Shown here: positions 11,477-23,577 of the stretch, one piece after another
How the letters are laid out: each line of letters begins with the position of its first letter
Numbering within the stretch: the first letter of the stretch is position 1
Assembly (NCBI GenBank): GCA_022605425.2
Contig: JAKIMF020000007.1
Span: 868,001-932,000, forward strand
Direction of reading: 5' to 3'
Length of the DNA stretch: 64,000 nucleotides
Source: Hamiltosporidium tvaerminnensis
Taxonomy: Eukaryota; Microsporidia; Dubosqiidae
Notes under the pieces: model-generated
What the model saw: only the letters and a program-made list of their open reading frames with translations
What the model was told of the DNA's origin: nothing
The model's database searches: none
Program-made: the position numbers and the translations under genes

Positions 11477-12238
11477 ATGAGTTTAACATTTAAGTGGAAA
11501 AAATTACAGTCATATTTGGCTGAAATGACAATTTCATTTGGTTTTGGATTTGCCGTATATTCTGCTATAATAGGTTCGACACTAACTGAGCAACCAAGTA
11601 CACCTGTAATTGTAGGGCTTACAGTGGCTCTGTCTTCAGTAGCGCTTATTTACACTTTTGTTGATATAACTATAGCGCATTTCAATCCGGCGATTACTTT
11701 TGCTGCGATCGTCGCTGGTAAAATACATATACTTAAAGGATTTGGATATATTTTGGCACAGGCACTTGGATTTATGATAGCTGCAGCGGTTGTTTTAGGT
11801 TGTTTCCCAGGAAACGTATCAGATCTTTTAGAAATCATTCGACCTAAAAAAGTTAGTTCGGATGTTACTACGGGAGAACTAATTTGCACAGAAATGTTTC
11901 TTACTGGTATTTTGGTATTTGTAGCCTTTTCTGTGGCAATAAATGCTTACAAGAAACCAGTATTTAAAGAAGATAGAGAATTTCTCATAAATCCTGAACC
12001 AGTTGATACTACACCAGATAAATCTATACTTGCCCCTCTTGTGATAGGACTTACACTTGGATTTTTAGCTTTTTTGGGAATCAGTAGTTCAGGTGGTGTG
12101 TTTAATCCAGGTATTGTTTGGGCGCCTGTGCTATTTACAGGTAACTGGGTGAACTCTTGGGCATATTGGGTCGGTGAGTTTGTTGGTGGAACAGCAGGAG
12201 GACTTTTGCAGGTATTATTTTTGTACAGAGTTTTTTAG
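11477..12238 (+). CDS. AQP: Aquaporin (MIP family) with altered second NPA box
   Basis: The 253-residue protein has the length and layout of a MIP channel: about six membrane helices, a first half-helix box 'HFNPAITFA' with N70-P71-A72, and a second box 'GGVFNPGIVWAP' with N210-P211-G212. The stretch 'VNSWAYWVGEFVGGTAGG' is the usual last helix. Known microsporidian aquaporins carry water across the spore or plasma membrane and are linked to polar-tube discharge, so a similar role is likely. Odd points are Gly instead of Ala in the second NPA and Ile213 where the Arg of the selectivity filter normally follows (NPAR). An acidic, Pro-rich loop at residues 165-183 is also long. Selectivity may therefore differ from a classical water channel. 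The start is supported by the CCC triplet one base upstream. Confidence 0.92.
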   Translation: MSLTFKWKKLQSYLAEMTISFGFGFAVYSAIIGSTLTEQPSTPVIVGLTVALSSVALIYTFVDITIAHFNPAITFAAIVAGKIHILKGFGYILAQALGFMIAAAVVLGCFPGNVSDLLEIIRPKKVSSDVTTGELICTEMFLTGILVFVAFSVAINAYKKPVFKEDREFLINPEPVDTTPDKSILAPLVIGLTLGFLAFLGISSSGGVFNPGIVWAPVLFTGNWVNSWAYWVGEFVGGTAGGLLQVLFLYRVF

Positions 12239-12239
12239 C

Positions 12240-14257
12240 ATTAAAAAAATTAAAAATCTTTACATTGATTTTATATTATTTACTCACTATTATTAAAAAT
12301 TAAAGTAGAGCTATATAAAGTTGTTCTTACGAAACATTTACTTACTGATTTCATATTTTTTCGTTGACATATAAAATTGAAATTTCTTTTAATAATGAAT
12401 GATTAAAGTGAATATATTTCTAAAAAATACTAAATAATATGCTAATTTATTTCCCGGCTGAACAAATATAATTAACAAGAATGAAAAATATCTATAAAAT
12501 AATATTCCTAAGGATATGCAATAAAAAAAATGCCTAATCTTATGATTTATCAAGTGTTACATAAACAAAATTTATAAAAATAAAATTTTTACACTATAAA
12601 GAACGAAAACTTATATTTGACTTTAATAAGTTTAGAATTAGATAAATAAACCTCTTTTTTATTTAATTGCAAAAGCTTTCCAAAATCCCGCATACCATTA
12701 GTTTGATATAAGAGTCTTTATTTTAAGCAGGGATTCTCTTTTGTAAAGCACGATATGTAAAGATTGTATGACAATAAGCTCCCAAATTTAGGTTTCAAAT
12801 CTAATATTTAGAATTTTGTCGAACAATAAAAGAATGTATTGATTACTTGCATTTTAATGACCACATAACATCAGTCATCGTTACGATCTTTAAATAAATT
12901 ATAAATTATAAATCATAAATGCTTCAAAATGCTTAAATCGGCTTGAAAAAAATTACGACAAAGCCTCTTTGTATGCAAAACATCCAGAAAACATTTTTCA
13001 TGTAGTTTTTTTATAAATATAGATGTTTTGAAGGCGATAGATAAAAAAGATTTCTTGGCACTTTGGTTCAAACAAGCTATTACAATCCTAAAAAAATTTT
13101 ATCGAAAGGAAGGTGTATTTCGGCGCTTATATTATGAAACACAATAGCTTTTTACAGCAAATAATTCTAAAAAATGTTTAGAAAAAGAGTTATTCGTTTA
13201 TTTAGATTATTGTGGGATAAACTAAAGTATTCGGAATAAAAAGTATATGAAAATATATTTTTTGGTTCTCATATTCCACAAAAAAGTTATTTCTATAGTG
13301 CAAAAGATAATAAATTGGTCAGTGTTTCGATTTAAAGGCGATTCCCATACCATTTAAGCGCTTAAACACTATAATTGAAATTTCATACAAATACAAGCCA
13401 ATTTATCAATATTGCGGGTTTTTGGATTCCAAATTATTATTAGTTGAATTCATTTCTTTCAATCGAAAACAAGCCATTAATAGAGCTGTAGCTTGTTTGC
13501 TCAACATATTCGCGTATATGTTACTTTATTGAAATTACTACTGTGTTTTGAATCTAACTTAATTAGTTGCCATTGGCTATTTAAATTAATAATATATCAC
13601 ATGAACGAAGATATTTCCACGAAAACTAAAAGAAATATGTAAACCAGAAAAATTTTTCCTTACACCATTTGATTAAATTTTCTATTAATTACATTTAGTA
13701 TTGTTTTAAATTTTAAGAAATCGAACCAAATCATTATTGTGACATATGCGTGCCACAAAAAAAACATAATTTTAATTTCATATTTAAAATTCTTCGTCAT
13801 TTAATACTCTCTTGGCTTAAACCACAATAAAATTATTGGTAAAGCAGATTAATTGGAAAATAAGCTCAATAAAGCACACAAATATCATAAAATAAAAAAA
13901 AAAAACGAAAAAAACCTGTGTATAATGGGCAACTATCTTTTTGATGTATTTTACATACTGTTATATTGAGTAAAAGGCTTAATAAAATGGATAAACCTCT
14001 AGAACCAAAGATAATAAAAAATTATATTGTATAGTGTACTACTTACTGAATATTAATTTCATCTTAATGCGGATCATATTGTTTTCATCCTAAATTTACT
14101 GAAATTTTTCTAATTTTTATTGTAGATTTCATAATACGAAAAGACTATAATGTTCAAATATGATATTTATTAGAAATATCTTCCTATATCCTAAAAACTA
14201 CGAACTGTAAATTATTATATAAGCCATAAAATCTGATTGTGTTCTCTAATTAATGAA
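12240..14257. other. Long region without a recognisable gene, decayed sequence
   Basis: No ORF of useful length. Between about 12640 and 13560 the DNA is a little less AT-rich and reads as broken protein-like segments, so it may be a dead gene or element, but I cannot name it. Confidence 0.4.
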
Positions 14258-14402
14258 CTCTTTATCTTTCGTTCGTAAAGTTTGCGCGGACTAACAAACT
14301 AACTAATCAAAAGAAAATTGTCTTTGGAACGCTTAGAACTCGGCGAAACTATGATTCATCGTTGGATTATGTTCCATCGGTAGGAAGGAGCGAGCTATAT
14401 AA
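14258..14402 (+). repeat. Short dispersed repeat, first copy of a pair
   Basis: It aligns with 30160..30306: 'gaactctttatctttcgttcg' is similar, then 'attgtctttgga', 'cttagaactcggcgaaac', 'attcatcgttggatt' and 'aggagcgagctat' are nearly the same in both. The other copy is preceded by a tRNA-like stretch, so the pair may be a tRNA-derived SINE. Confidence 0.5.
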
Positions 14403-14668
14403 TATATAATAAAATATTGTAAACGCTAAGGTAGATAAATATTCAAATAAAAAATCCATATACATCGCTTTATAAGTTTTGTTATTTGATTGAAAATACA
14501 ACAATTTAATGTTATAATAAATCGACTATATTGTTTGATAAATTACTAGGTTATTTATAAAATATTCAAATCAAGATTCAGTTGAGCCATATAATATTTT
14601 CCAAGCCTTATTGATCTGGTTAAAGCTCTACATAAAAGCAAATAAAAGCAAAGGTATACATTACACAA

Positions 14669-14752
14669 ATGGCTTGGTATTCTGGAGCGAAAATATTTCT
14701 AATCCTATGTTTTCTTATCGCATATGGACTTCTTTATATAAACATTAGGTGA
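14669..14752 (+). CDS. Possible 27-residue single-span membrane peptide
   Basis: A short ORF begins 'MAWYSGAKIF' and is nearly all one hydrophobic helix followed by Asn-Ile-Arg and the stop. Very small membrane subunits of this kind exist in microsporidia, but I recognise no family and there is no CCC triplet at the start. It may be chance. Confidence 0.15.
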   Translation: MAWYSGAKIFLILCFLIAYGLLYINIR

Positions 14753-14759
14753 TTTATTC

Positions 14760-15550
14760 TATTAAAAATCCAACTTATAAATATTAAATCTCTATAAATT
14801 AGCAAGAATTTATATTAGTAAGGAATTATTATCTTTTTTCTTTGATTTCCTAGTGTAAGCTACTAAAAAATATACTTTCATGTTATATTAAAGAAATCCC
14901 TGATATTTTAACGTTCAAGAATATACTGGTTATAGGGTTTTTCGATAAATTAAAATTTTTATTTAAATTTGACTCGTGTAAAATAATGTAAAAATAAAAA
15001 AACATACTAAATATAAATATAAGAGCTTTTTTATATAATATAATAACTTATCAAGGTGTTTATATGATCAAAAAAAGGTCAAAACCATACTTTTACAAAT
15101 AAACTTTGTCAGTAAATATACATATAATTCTGTAACTGTTGCAATTAGAGTTTCTCAATAAAAATAATACAAAAAGTTTGTAAAAATTATGAAATTAGAA
15201 GAATTTAACATACTATTTTATCATGAAAATTATATTTTGGAGAAATAAATTCGCACAGTAAAAGTATTTTTCAAGGCGAGTAATTAAATAGTTTTTTGTC
15301 TTAGAAATAGTTTCGCTTCGTTAAAAAAGACTAAATAAAAAATTATACAGCACTAATAATTAATTTACTAAAAAACGTGTAACTTCTATTGTTAGGAAGT
15401 ATTTAGTGTCTGTATGTTCGATATATTTATGTGAAAGGGTGTGCAGACACCGAAATCGCGCCAGCCCCGTAAAACAGAGCAAAATTAAAAGTACAAATTT
15501 TATATATTTATTAAAACACGAAATTGAATAACAAAACTCTTATATAAATG
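14760..15550. other. AT-rich spacer without a recognisable gene
   Basis: No ORF, array or element end can be supported. Confidence 0.4.
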
Positions 15551-15555
15551 AAGAT

Positions 15556-16285
15556 TGGTGAAGGAAGTATAACCACAATAAAAACTTTCTGCTTGACAAT
15601 GAGTATGTGAACTTGGAGTGAAGCATTTTGTTGTAATTTTTGGTGAGAATAAACTGACACTAAGGTTTTCGGTTTTTCCATGAGCGCTCTATTAGGGCTA
15701 GGTCTAGAAATGACGTAACTTTTTCTAGAATCTAATTTGTAGTTTTCTATGTAACCAGATTGCAGAACGTATCTGAACTTGAAGGTACTCGCCATATATA
15801 GCACGGAAACCCAGCCTTGATAATTCGGATCTAAGACTCTGCACCTGAAAGACACAATAATAGAACCATTCTACAGTACAGAGAGCTAGCTAGAAGGTTG
15901 TACTTGTTGCATGTCAATTGTACTATCTAGGTAGACAATATAAGTCCCCGATATAGTATCTTAGCCTGATGTTTAGTTTGATTATAAATGAGTACATTTA
16001 GTGGGAATGCGGAATAGTCTTAGTGGAGCCTAGGATGGGTTTCAAACTACGTGCACACCTCGTCTGACTGACGAAAACGAACATCCATCCAACTACCTCG
16101 CCCATTAACTACGGATTTGATACCTTTTAGATGAAATTTTCTTGGAGTTAGGTATCGTAAGAGTACTGATGGTGTCTTGAGTAGAGTTTTTTATGTTAAG
16201 TCTAGAAAGTGATAATATAATGAAAAGAATATCATATTCGCCATTTTTTTGAATAAAGATATATGTGGAGATTATTTTTTAAGAA
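15556..16285 (+). mobile_element. Old copy of the 0.7-kb retroposon, plus sense
   Basis: The plus strand matches the reverse complement of the fresh copies: 'ggtgaaggaagtataaccac' at the start, 'aaactttctgcttg' near 15585, 'tgtaaccagattgcag' near 15750, 'ctatctaggtaga' near 15925, 'ggtatcgtaagagtactgat' near 16150. It is interrupted by many substitutions and has no intact sense ORF; the minus ORF at 15511..15855 is antisense to the element. Confidence 0.7.
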
Positions 16286-16900
16286 CTATTAGGCATTAAA
16301 AAATAAAAACCATTGTACAAATTTTTTTTAAAAAAGTTAGGTTTTATTTATATAAATTATATTCTTTTAATCCCATATTAATTAATATAATCTTATTTTT
16401 GTAAAATTTTCGAAAAATCTACTAAAAAAACCATACATCAATCCACATAGCGACATAAATAACTTTTTATATTTTTAAAAAAATAGTCGAAAATATGCAT
16501 ATGATTAGAAAAACACTTATCAATTAACAGCTAAAGAAGAAAATAATATAATCGGTTAACATCACAATAGCTAGGTTCAACCACACTATAATAACATATT
16601 ATTAGCCAGTAAAATACTAAATAAAGAAAAAGTACACGATACGTATTGGAATTATCGAAATCAGATACTTGTGAAACATTTTTTTTGTTTCTGAATTTTA
16701 AGCAGAATTCGAACATGAAAATAGAGATTACAGAAATTGATAAATAAAGGGTGCAATTGCATCGTTTAATATCCGCCATGTAATATATCAGCTATTTATT
16801 TTAAGTTAAAGTGATTTCTCTGAAATACCATGCAAAATTAATCCTAAAAACTAGATAAACACAATTTTACTACGAGTCGTTTTTTTTACATTACTACACA
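16286..16900. other. AT-rich spacer
   Basis: No supported feature. A small minus ORF at 16531..16779 has no recognisable motif and no start signal. Confidence 0.35.
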
Positions 16901-16904
16901 TTTA

Positions 16905-19202
16905 TTGATTGTAAACGAATATATTCGCTATTTTTGATCTTGATGCAAATGTTTCAAAAATCTTATGCGTTGAATAAAAAGCATGTTCAATTTAAATCTC
17001 TTTAGTCGTATTAAAAACCTTTAAAGAACATTCAATATTATTTTATTGGTAAACAAATCAACATATAATTTTTTTTATCGATTTAAATATTGAAAAAAAT
17101 AGAAACTCGAAATAAGTAAATTCCATTCTTGGAAGTCTTAATTCCCCTGACGAATATGAATTTGTATCATTAAAAAGTTCGAAAAATGATATTTCTGAAA
17201 TGTTAGAATTTTTACAAAGGATTAGAGACTGAGGATGTGTAAATTTTGCCAGTGAATTTTATCTGCTGCACCAATGTAAGCTTTAACAACTCTTAAGACA
17301 TCAAAACCGCAAAAACTATTTTATAAAATACTTTATAGAGTGTTCCGCTTGAAAAATCAGAACCAAAACAAAATTTTTTAAGATTTAGCAATGATGAGAA
17401 TAGAGTCATTATATCGTAAAAAGGATGAAAAAATAGAAAGTTCAGGCCATCCAAACAAGTAGATTTATAATTATTTTACCGGATTCTGATAGAAATAAAA
17501 TCCATTCTGAACTTGATTTAAAAAGAATTAAAATATTTTCAAAGCCTTCATTTTGTTAAAAAAATTTATAAAATAGTCTAATTATTGATCAAAAATGCGC
17601 CAAATCAGAATTTCTAATCATTCTATTTCATCAAAGATTATTTCATATGCTGAAGCCACAAATTTACACCCATGAAATGATATGGTTGTTTAAAAACTTA
17701 GTTTAAAATTTTCGAGAGGAACATAAAATCTATCCTGGAATTATCAATTTCCAGTCTTACTATATTGTAGCATGTTTTTTAAGCAAGGGCGCCTTAATCT
17801 TTAAATATAATTGGTAGAAATGCACTTTTAAATTTTTTAATTCGTAAAGATTTAAAATATTAAAATCAAATGCTTTATATCTGCTACGCATTACGCACCT
17901 AACATATGTTCGAAGAGGTAACTTTATATTGCGAAACTTTTCTATTGATGAAGTCTGCTGTATAAATCTAGAGATAGTAATTTTTCCGAAGCATAAACGG
18001 GTGTTAGCGTATCACAAACAAGCATATTAGCTTTATTTTCATAATTAAAAACATCATCAGAGAGTCTTGAGTAAATATCTTTAACAAATGAAATAAAATC
18101 TTTATAATCGTTTAAAGACATGTAGCCATAATATGTGGTGATGTAATTCAAGCTTTTAAATTCAAGAGATTCTAAAAATTTAATTTCATTTTTTGCTGGA
18201 AAACCACCATAAATAATACTTAACACTTTTATAAATTTTAAGTTGAATACTTCGTTCACACATTGGATCAATAAATCGGTTTTAAAACACCGAAAGGAGA
18301 TAATTCATTGATACATCTAAATAGTGACAAACCATAGAGAGGCTTCTGTTCACTTCGTAAGTGACTTGATAAAGAAAAAATCGTTTGAAGGTATGAAAAG
18401 TAAATTCAATGTTTAAAAATCCAAGAAAATCATTTGATCATTCATAAACATCCAACATTACATTGATAATTTCCTTATCAACATATTGATGATCTTCATT
18501 TAAATCTATAGATTCTAATTGCAAATATTCGATAAAATATTTTGCACGGAATATACTTACTATTTTGCTTCGTATATATCAAGTAAATATAAATACTCTA
18601 AATACCTATACAATTATTATTTTAGAGATGTAAATTAAAAAGATATAATCATATATTTTGGGGAAAAAATCAATGCTTTAAAGAAATCGGATTAATTAAT
18701 ATCGAACTCCAAATCATGCCAATAAAGCTATCTAGTGACTTTATTTCAAGCATAAAAATACTTATTATTTTGAAAATCAAGCGATAATTACTTTCATTGA
18801 TATCATCAACAAAATATCGAAAACTTATTACAAGTTTATAAAAGTAAGCAGGGTTTTTATAATTCAACATAGAATTAATTATAATATGTTTTGTTGTTGA
18901 CTTTCTCGTTAAAATATATCAAAGCTCGAAAATTTCAATAAAAAATTAGCAGATTCGATTATAATTGTTTTAAAAGTTAAATTTTTTATATCAGACCGAT
19001 TCGGTTTATTAATTTTAACAGAAATGCTCGAATTAAAATCAGACTATGTTTAATCATTTGTGTGCACCATATCCTAACAATTTTCGTAAAAATGTTATTG
19101 CAATCGTCTCTTTAACTCATATTAATTTAAACTTATTAAAAAAATAGAAAAGGCTTACATATAAATTTAAATTTATTCTTCTCGTCTTAAAATACTTCTC
19201 AT
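16905..19202 (-). pseudogene. Full-length decayed paralogue of the 24829..27147 LRR gene
   Basis: The minus strand aligns with the intact LRR gene from its start-codon region (around 19200) to its last repeats (around 16900). The readable parts are an N-terminal block at 18670..18870 ('YKNPAYFYKLVISF' against 'YEDFSYFYKIVIEF') and a middle block at 17942..18271 ('SYVKDIYSRLSDDVFNYEN'-like, against 'SLVKDIYSRFFDDIFNCEN'). Many stops and small indels separate them. The upstream flank also resembles that of the intact gene, so a gene plus its promoter region was duplicated. Confidence 0.85.
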
Positions 19203-20045
19203 ATATGGAAATGTCAAAAAATATATTTATATAAGAAAAAAGGGTTTATAAATAAACAATTGCTTTAGTGTATGAAACTATGTTCAATTAAAGACAGATT
19301 TTTTTCATTTCATATATTTTTATCAGACATTAAAAGATTAAAATGCTTTTTAAATGTAAGATTTTAATTTTTACTTAATTAAATTAAAACGAATCAAAAT
19401 TTTAAAATTTATAAATGTTTCTTTAAAATTTGTTATTTATTTCTGAATGAATTAAAAATGTGGTTTAACTTAAATTTAAATTGATTAAAAAATGTATCAA
19501 ATTTTTTTTATTAACACAATTGAATAAAGAAATAATTCAAATACCCTTTGTTTCAGTAGACCTGGCCGTAATATTATCATTTTTCATTTGAATGGGCTGA
19601 CATAGGTTTACTATTTTCAAACTAATTCACAAAGCTTTAGATCGTCTAGTTCGAATAGTATTGGAGAAAAACAAGAATATCGATTAAACTTAGTCAAGAT
19701 AAATGGCAAGGATTCAAAAAAACATAATGATAATTATCTAAACTACTTATAGAAAATAAAAAAAAAGATTAAATAACTTGGAATATTATATTTTGGGCTT
19801 CTAATTTATAAAAAAAATATCAGTTAAACTAAATATTGCGCTTGTGTCTGACTTAATATAGAACTTACACAAAACCAAGATTAATATATAATAATCTGGA
19901 CTCAATAAAGACATAAAGGCCTATACTGTTGTCTTTCGTTATCGCGCTTGATCGGTACCCAAACTTACTGCGATATATGCCATACTTCAAGGTAGTATTT
20001 GAATCTAAAATATGAATGTTTTCGTTCTAACATAGGATAGAAAGG
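19203..20045. other. Upstream flank of the LRR pseudogene, duplicated flank
   Basis: No ORF. Parts resemble 27150..27740, the upstream flank of the intact LRR gene; for instance around 19640 a 'gatcgtctagttcgaat' stretch matches 'aatcatctaaatcgaat' near 27570. Confidence 0.4.
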
Positions 20046-20511
20046 TAAAAAAGGAAAAGAAAATATACAAAATGAAAAAATAAAGGCTTTAAACAACTCT
20101 TAGAATAGTGCAATAGAGATTAAATTGTGTGATGTGAATGCAGCAACGATATCCTAGTGAAATACACCTTAACAGACATTCATAACACCCAGTAATGGTT
20201 TCCAGAATAGTTCGGTTTGCTTGGTTGATACCGTACCTTAATCTTCCAGTATGAATGCCACTGCTTGTGAACCAGCCAATGGCATGACAAATCTCATTAC
20301 TGCTGCTATCTTAAAAGAAAGCCGGTTAATGGCATTACATTCCATACTAGATTCTGTAATAGTTGAGAGCACCAATGGCCCGATCTGCTCTATAGCAGTA
20401 CAAAGAGATTTGAGAGAATGCGCAGAAAAGACTAACATGCAATTTCGAGATACTATAATTAGAAATTTTTCTGCACATTAGATATCTAAGTATTAAAAAA
20501 ATCAACACAAA

Positions 20512-21420
20512 ATGAGGCAGGAAGAAAAATTAAGCAAGAAGAGAATGGGCAGCGACGTAGAATCGCCCTTTTCTCTGACCGAGTCATGTTCCTTGGCTGA
20601 CATTTCGCTCTATATTAACCCGAAGGAGAAGTATTTGTTTTAAATCCAGAAAAATTTGGAGGAGGAAATTGGAGATGTAGTCGACCGAACTCGAAAGCAT
20701 CTAGGTGAGTTAATTAATTTCAAAGTTTTGAACTCACTTGATCGAATTACCGGTGAGTATGCCGAATCTAATGTGCCGATGACGATAACTGACGTGGCAC
20801 AAATTATCTAAGCGGCGTAGGCATTCTATGACGAGGAAACACCGAAGAGAAACCAAGATCAATGTAGAAAGAAACCATGAAGGTGATCTGTCTATGTTAA
20901 AACTTCAAAAAATCTCCTCGAGAAGGCTCGTAAGCAGGAAAAGCTCTTTAGTACGAAAATGAAAAGCCTTATGAAAATCACCGAGAGTTTAATTAAAACT
21001 TGAGATGTGTAACTGATCTTTCTGAAGCTTTAGTTAAGAAGAATGAGTCTTTGAACGTGTACGAGAAAAAAATTACGATGCATGAAAGTAAGAAGCAATT
21101 CCGAAAAGAGAATCGTATGTTTGAGCTTCTCCGAGGTCGATTTTATTGAATGTTATCTGAGCGTGTGAAATCTGAGCATGTTGTTAGTCGTGATGAAACT
21201 TGAGTTTTTGGTCTATAATGTGGAACAAAAATGATGACACAATCACGTATGATGATTATTCATTTTCTTTTGTATCAGATAATCATCTGATCACGTTTCC
21301 TTCACTTGATGAATTTTAAAGTATCATTAATCGGCTTCTCAATTGAAAAGCTGCTAGAATTGATGGTGTTTAAAATTTTTTCATTAAGAAACTTACAACT
21401 CTTCACAAATATCTTTATGA
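20512..21420 (+). pseudogene. N-terminal region of the LINE polyprotein, broken
   Basis: Reading from the ATG at 20512, the frame gives a charged protein containing 'SPFSLTESCSLADISLYI', then a stop at about 20639, and continues beyond it with 'DRTRKHLGELINFKVLNSLD' and 'YDEETPKRN'-like segments. Several more stops and shifts follow up to the RT. This is upstream polyprotein sequence with no domain I can name. Confidence 0.6.
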
Positions 21421-21424
21421 TATT

Positions 21425-22174
21425 GTGAAAGTTATATGTTTAAAAGGAACACCTCAAGCTGATTGGTTTTACTGCGGGCTTACGTATTTGATACCGAAAG
21501 GAATTCCACGAAGAGGCTCTGACTACAGGCCAATCACTTGTATGTCCAAACTCTATAAGTTAACGACAAAGTGTGTAACGAAAGTCGTTCAACTTGAAGT
21601 GGAAAGGCGAGGGTTGCTTGCAGAGAACCAATTAGGGGCGGTAAGAGGCGTGCAGGGAGCGAAAGAGCAGGCTCTACTGAATATTGTCTTAAATAAAGAG
21701 TATGGAAATAATCTTAAGGCAACATGGATTGATGTTAAAAAAGCTTATGATTCAATAGATCATGCTTTTTTAACTCAATACATTGAAAACCTTAATTTAC
21801 CTGATTGGATCCTGAAATTTATTGAGGTAATTATATCAAAAAGGAAAATTGAAATATCTGTAGGGCTTGAAAAAATCATGAGCAAGAAGATTGATAGAGG
21901 GATTCTACAAGGAGATAGTTTGTCACCTTTGTTATTTGTGTTGTGTATGGATCCATTAAGCCGAAATCTTAATGAAAAATACACAAAAGTGACAGTACAA
22001 ACAGATGCAGAATCCCATTCTACTAATCATATCTTGATTATTGATGATCTAAAGCTCCTTGCAAAAGACAGTTCGACATTGAGTGCTATGACAGACGAGG
22101 CAAAGGAATTTTTAGAGGTGATTGGGTTAGAGATTAACAAAGAGAAGTCAGCCACAAATGATAAGTGTTGTTAA
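21425..22174 (+). pseudogene. Reverse transcriptase domain of the LINE
   Basis: The 249-residue open segment carries the main RT blocks: 'YLIPKG' near residue 21, 'DYRPITCMSKLYKL' at 33-46, motif A 'WIDVKKAYDSIDH' with Asp103, motif B 'GILQGDSLSPLLF' at 159-171, and motif C 'IIDDLKLLA' with Asp207 and Asp208. The residue before the DD pair is Ile instead of the common Ala or Val. The catalytic aspartates are kept, yet the frame stops at 22174 and is not continuous with the rest of the polyprotein. Role in life: copying the element RNA at a nicked target. Confidence 0.9.
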
Positions 22175-22179
22175 GATAC

Positions 22180-22740
22180 TTCTACTCTTCTAGAAGGTGT
22201 TAGTGTTTACAAATATTTAGGAATAATAGAATATAGCAGAGGAATCCCAACACGTAGCTCATTTGAAGAAGTACAAAGCAAACTTATATCAAGAGTTGAA
22301 AGACTTTGTCACACTAGATTAAATGCAAGAAATTTATTTTCTGAATCAATCAACATGCGATATCGTTAATCAACTATCACATAGGAGTACTTTGACTTGA
22401 ACCGGCTGACTTCTCTAAGTTAGATGGGGCAGTGCATGCGGTGCTGGTAAAGAATCAGATACATCTTCGCCCAGGATGTAAACAGTGTTTCTACCTTCCT
22501 ATAACAGAACTTAGAAAATGCTTGCATAGTGTTGAGTTGCGAAGCGACCATATGCTTCTGCAACTCTTGGATTTTCTGAAAAAACATAAAGATACATCGA
22601 TTAGAAGAGAGCTATTATAAAGGTTGAGAGTAATAATAAAACCTATATTGCACTAATAAAAGGCTTTTTAAAAATAAAGTTTAGGTTGGTAGAAGAAGTC
22701 ACTAAGAGGAATTTGAATTTGCAAACTATATATCGAAATA
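22180..22740 (+). pseudogene. Post-RT region of the LINE, broken
   Basis: Several plus frames continue the polyprotein ('YKYLGIIEYSRGIP' near 22210, 'RSDHMLLQLLDFLKKHKD' near 22540, 'RLVEEVTKRNL' near 22690). The same block is recognisable in relic B at 33.3 to 33.5 kb. Frame breaks lie between the parts. Confidence 0.75.
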
Positions 22741-22741
22741 G
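22728..22741. repeat. Left target-site duplication of the SINE-like insertion
   Basis: 'atatatcgaaatag', identical to 22977..22990. Confidence 0.85.
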
Positions 22742-22976
22742 TTCCCCACCATGCCGAGAGCAGAATTAGCTTGGAGTATTCCCTATTTGTCGTTAGAGGC
22801 GACTAAAAAGAACTGATCCTCTATGTTGGGGTTGGGCGTAGGGCTAACAACCCACCCTTTGAAACTACCTGTTACGAAACCAAATAAGTAAACAAACCCA
22901 CTAGAAAAAGACCGGTGGGCGGTATTAGTAAGGGAGGCCATGGCTTGCACAGGGCTGTAGTGCCAATGATGAATGA
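22742..22976 (+). mobile_element. SINE-like insertion inside the LINE
   Basis: A 235-bp non-coding segment interrupts the LINE coding sequence and is flanked by perfect 14-bp direct repeats 'atatatcgaaatag'. It starts 'ttccccaccatgccgagagc' and ends with 'gggctgtagtgccaatgatg' and then 'aatga', a tail of short ATGA/TGA repeats typical of RTE-type retroposons. A block 'gggcgtagggctaacaaccc' in its middle recalls, from memory, the 5' region of arthropod RTE-like LINEs. LINE sequence resumes directly after it. Structure is seen; the RTE link is inference. Confidence 0.8.
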
Positions 22977-22990
22977 ATATATCGAAATAG
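22977..22990. repeat. Right target-site duplication of the SINE-like insertion
   Basis: 'atatatcgaaatag', identical to 22728..22741; the LINE reading resumes here with 'IEIEKRKHLSML'. Confidence 0.85.
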
Positions 22991-23560
22991 AAAAACGAAA
23001 ACATCTTTCAATGTTATATAATACAAGGAAACATGAGATTTTAAGTGTTAGTGACTCCGCAAGATGGCTAAAGAAAGGGAACATTAGGCCGCGTGATTAG
23101 CAGTGTCTTGCTATATGCAGGATAGAATTGTTTTCCAGGGTGCGGTTGGTATGTGTCAACAGTGTAATAAATTTAGTAAAACTAAAGATGACTTAGCAAC
23201 TCAATATGAGAAAAATACTTGGTCGTGGCTTCACCAGACGGCATAATTAAGGGTTAGATGCCTGGTCTTTCTCTTTTAAAATAGATATAATTTCAAGTCT
23301 TCAAACGAATAAGGAGTCACTCAGTTTAAGAGATTCTTGATAATGTGTATGCAGAGATATGAGTGGACACCAGAATAAAAACTCATGACGAGATTCGGTG
23401 TAATAGACCCGATATATTTATTTTAAATAAGAGAAAAAATAAGGTAACATTTATTGAAGTAGGAATTACTCCCGAGACCCTCTTCAAATAGTTTAAACTG
23501 AGAAGTTTAGGAAGTATGATCTATTTTCAAATGAGTTGGGTCTTGTTTATAAATGAAGTG
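22991..23560 (+). pseudogene. Zinc-finger and restriction-like endonuclease region of the LINE
   Basis: After 'KRKHLSMLYNTRKHE' and 'LKKGNIRPRD' comes a finger region 'MCQQCNKFSK' (about 23150) in which the later Cys appears lost, then at 23391..23475 'DEIRCNRPDIFILNKR' and 'TFIEVGIT'. The RPD plus I-E-V pattern is that of PD-(D/E)XK restriction-like nucleases found at the C-terminus of R2-like LINEs, which nick the target. The frame breaks at about 23490. Confidence 0.75.
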
Positions 23561-23577
23561 TAAGATTTTTCATATAT

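Noticed and set aside
15511-15855. 114-codon minus ORF
   Set aside because: It is antisense to an old retroposon copy and is not shared with the other copies.
20238-20438. Minus-strand 66-codon ORF over the start of the LINE
   Set aside because: It lies antisense to the LINE leader, has no start signal and no protein-like motif; the plus reading fits the element.
22783-23100. ORFs on both strands across 22783..23100
   Set aside because: They run across the boundary of the SINE-like insertion, so they are chance readings of joined sequences.
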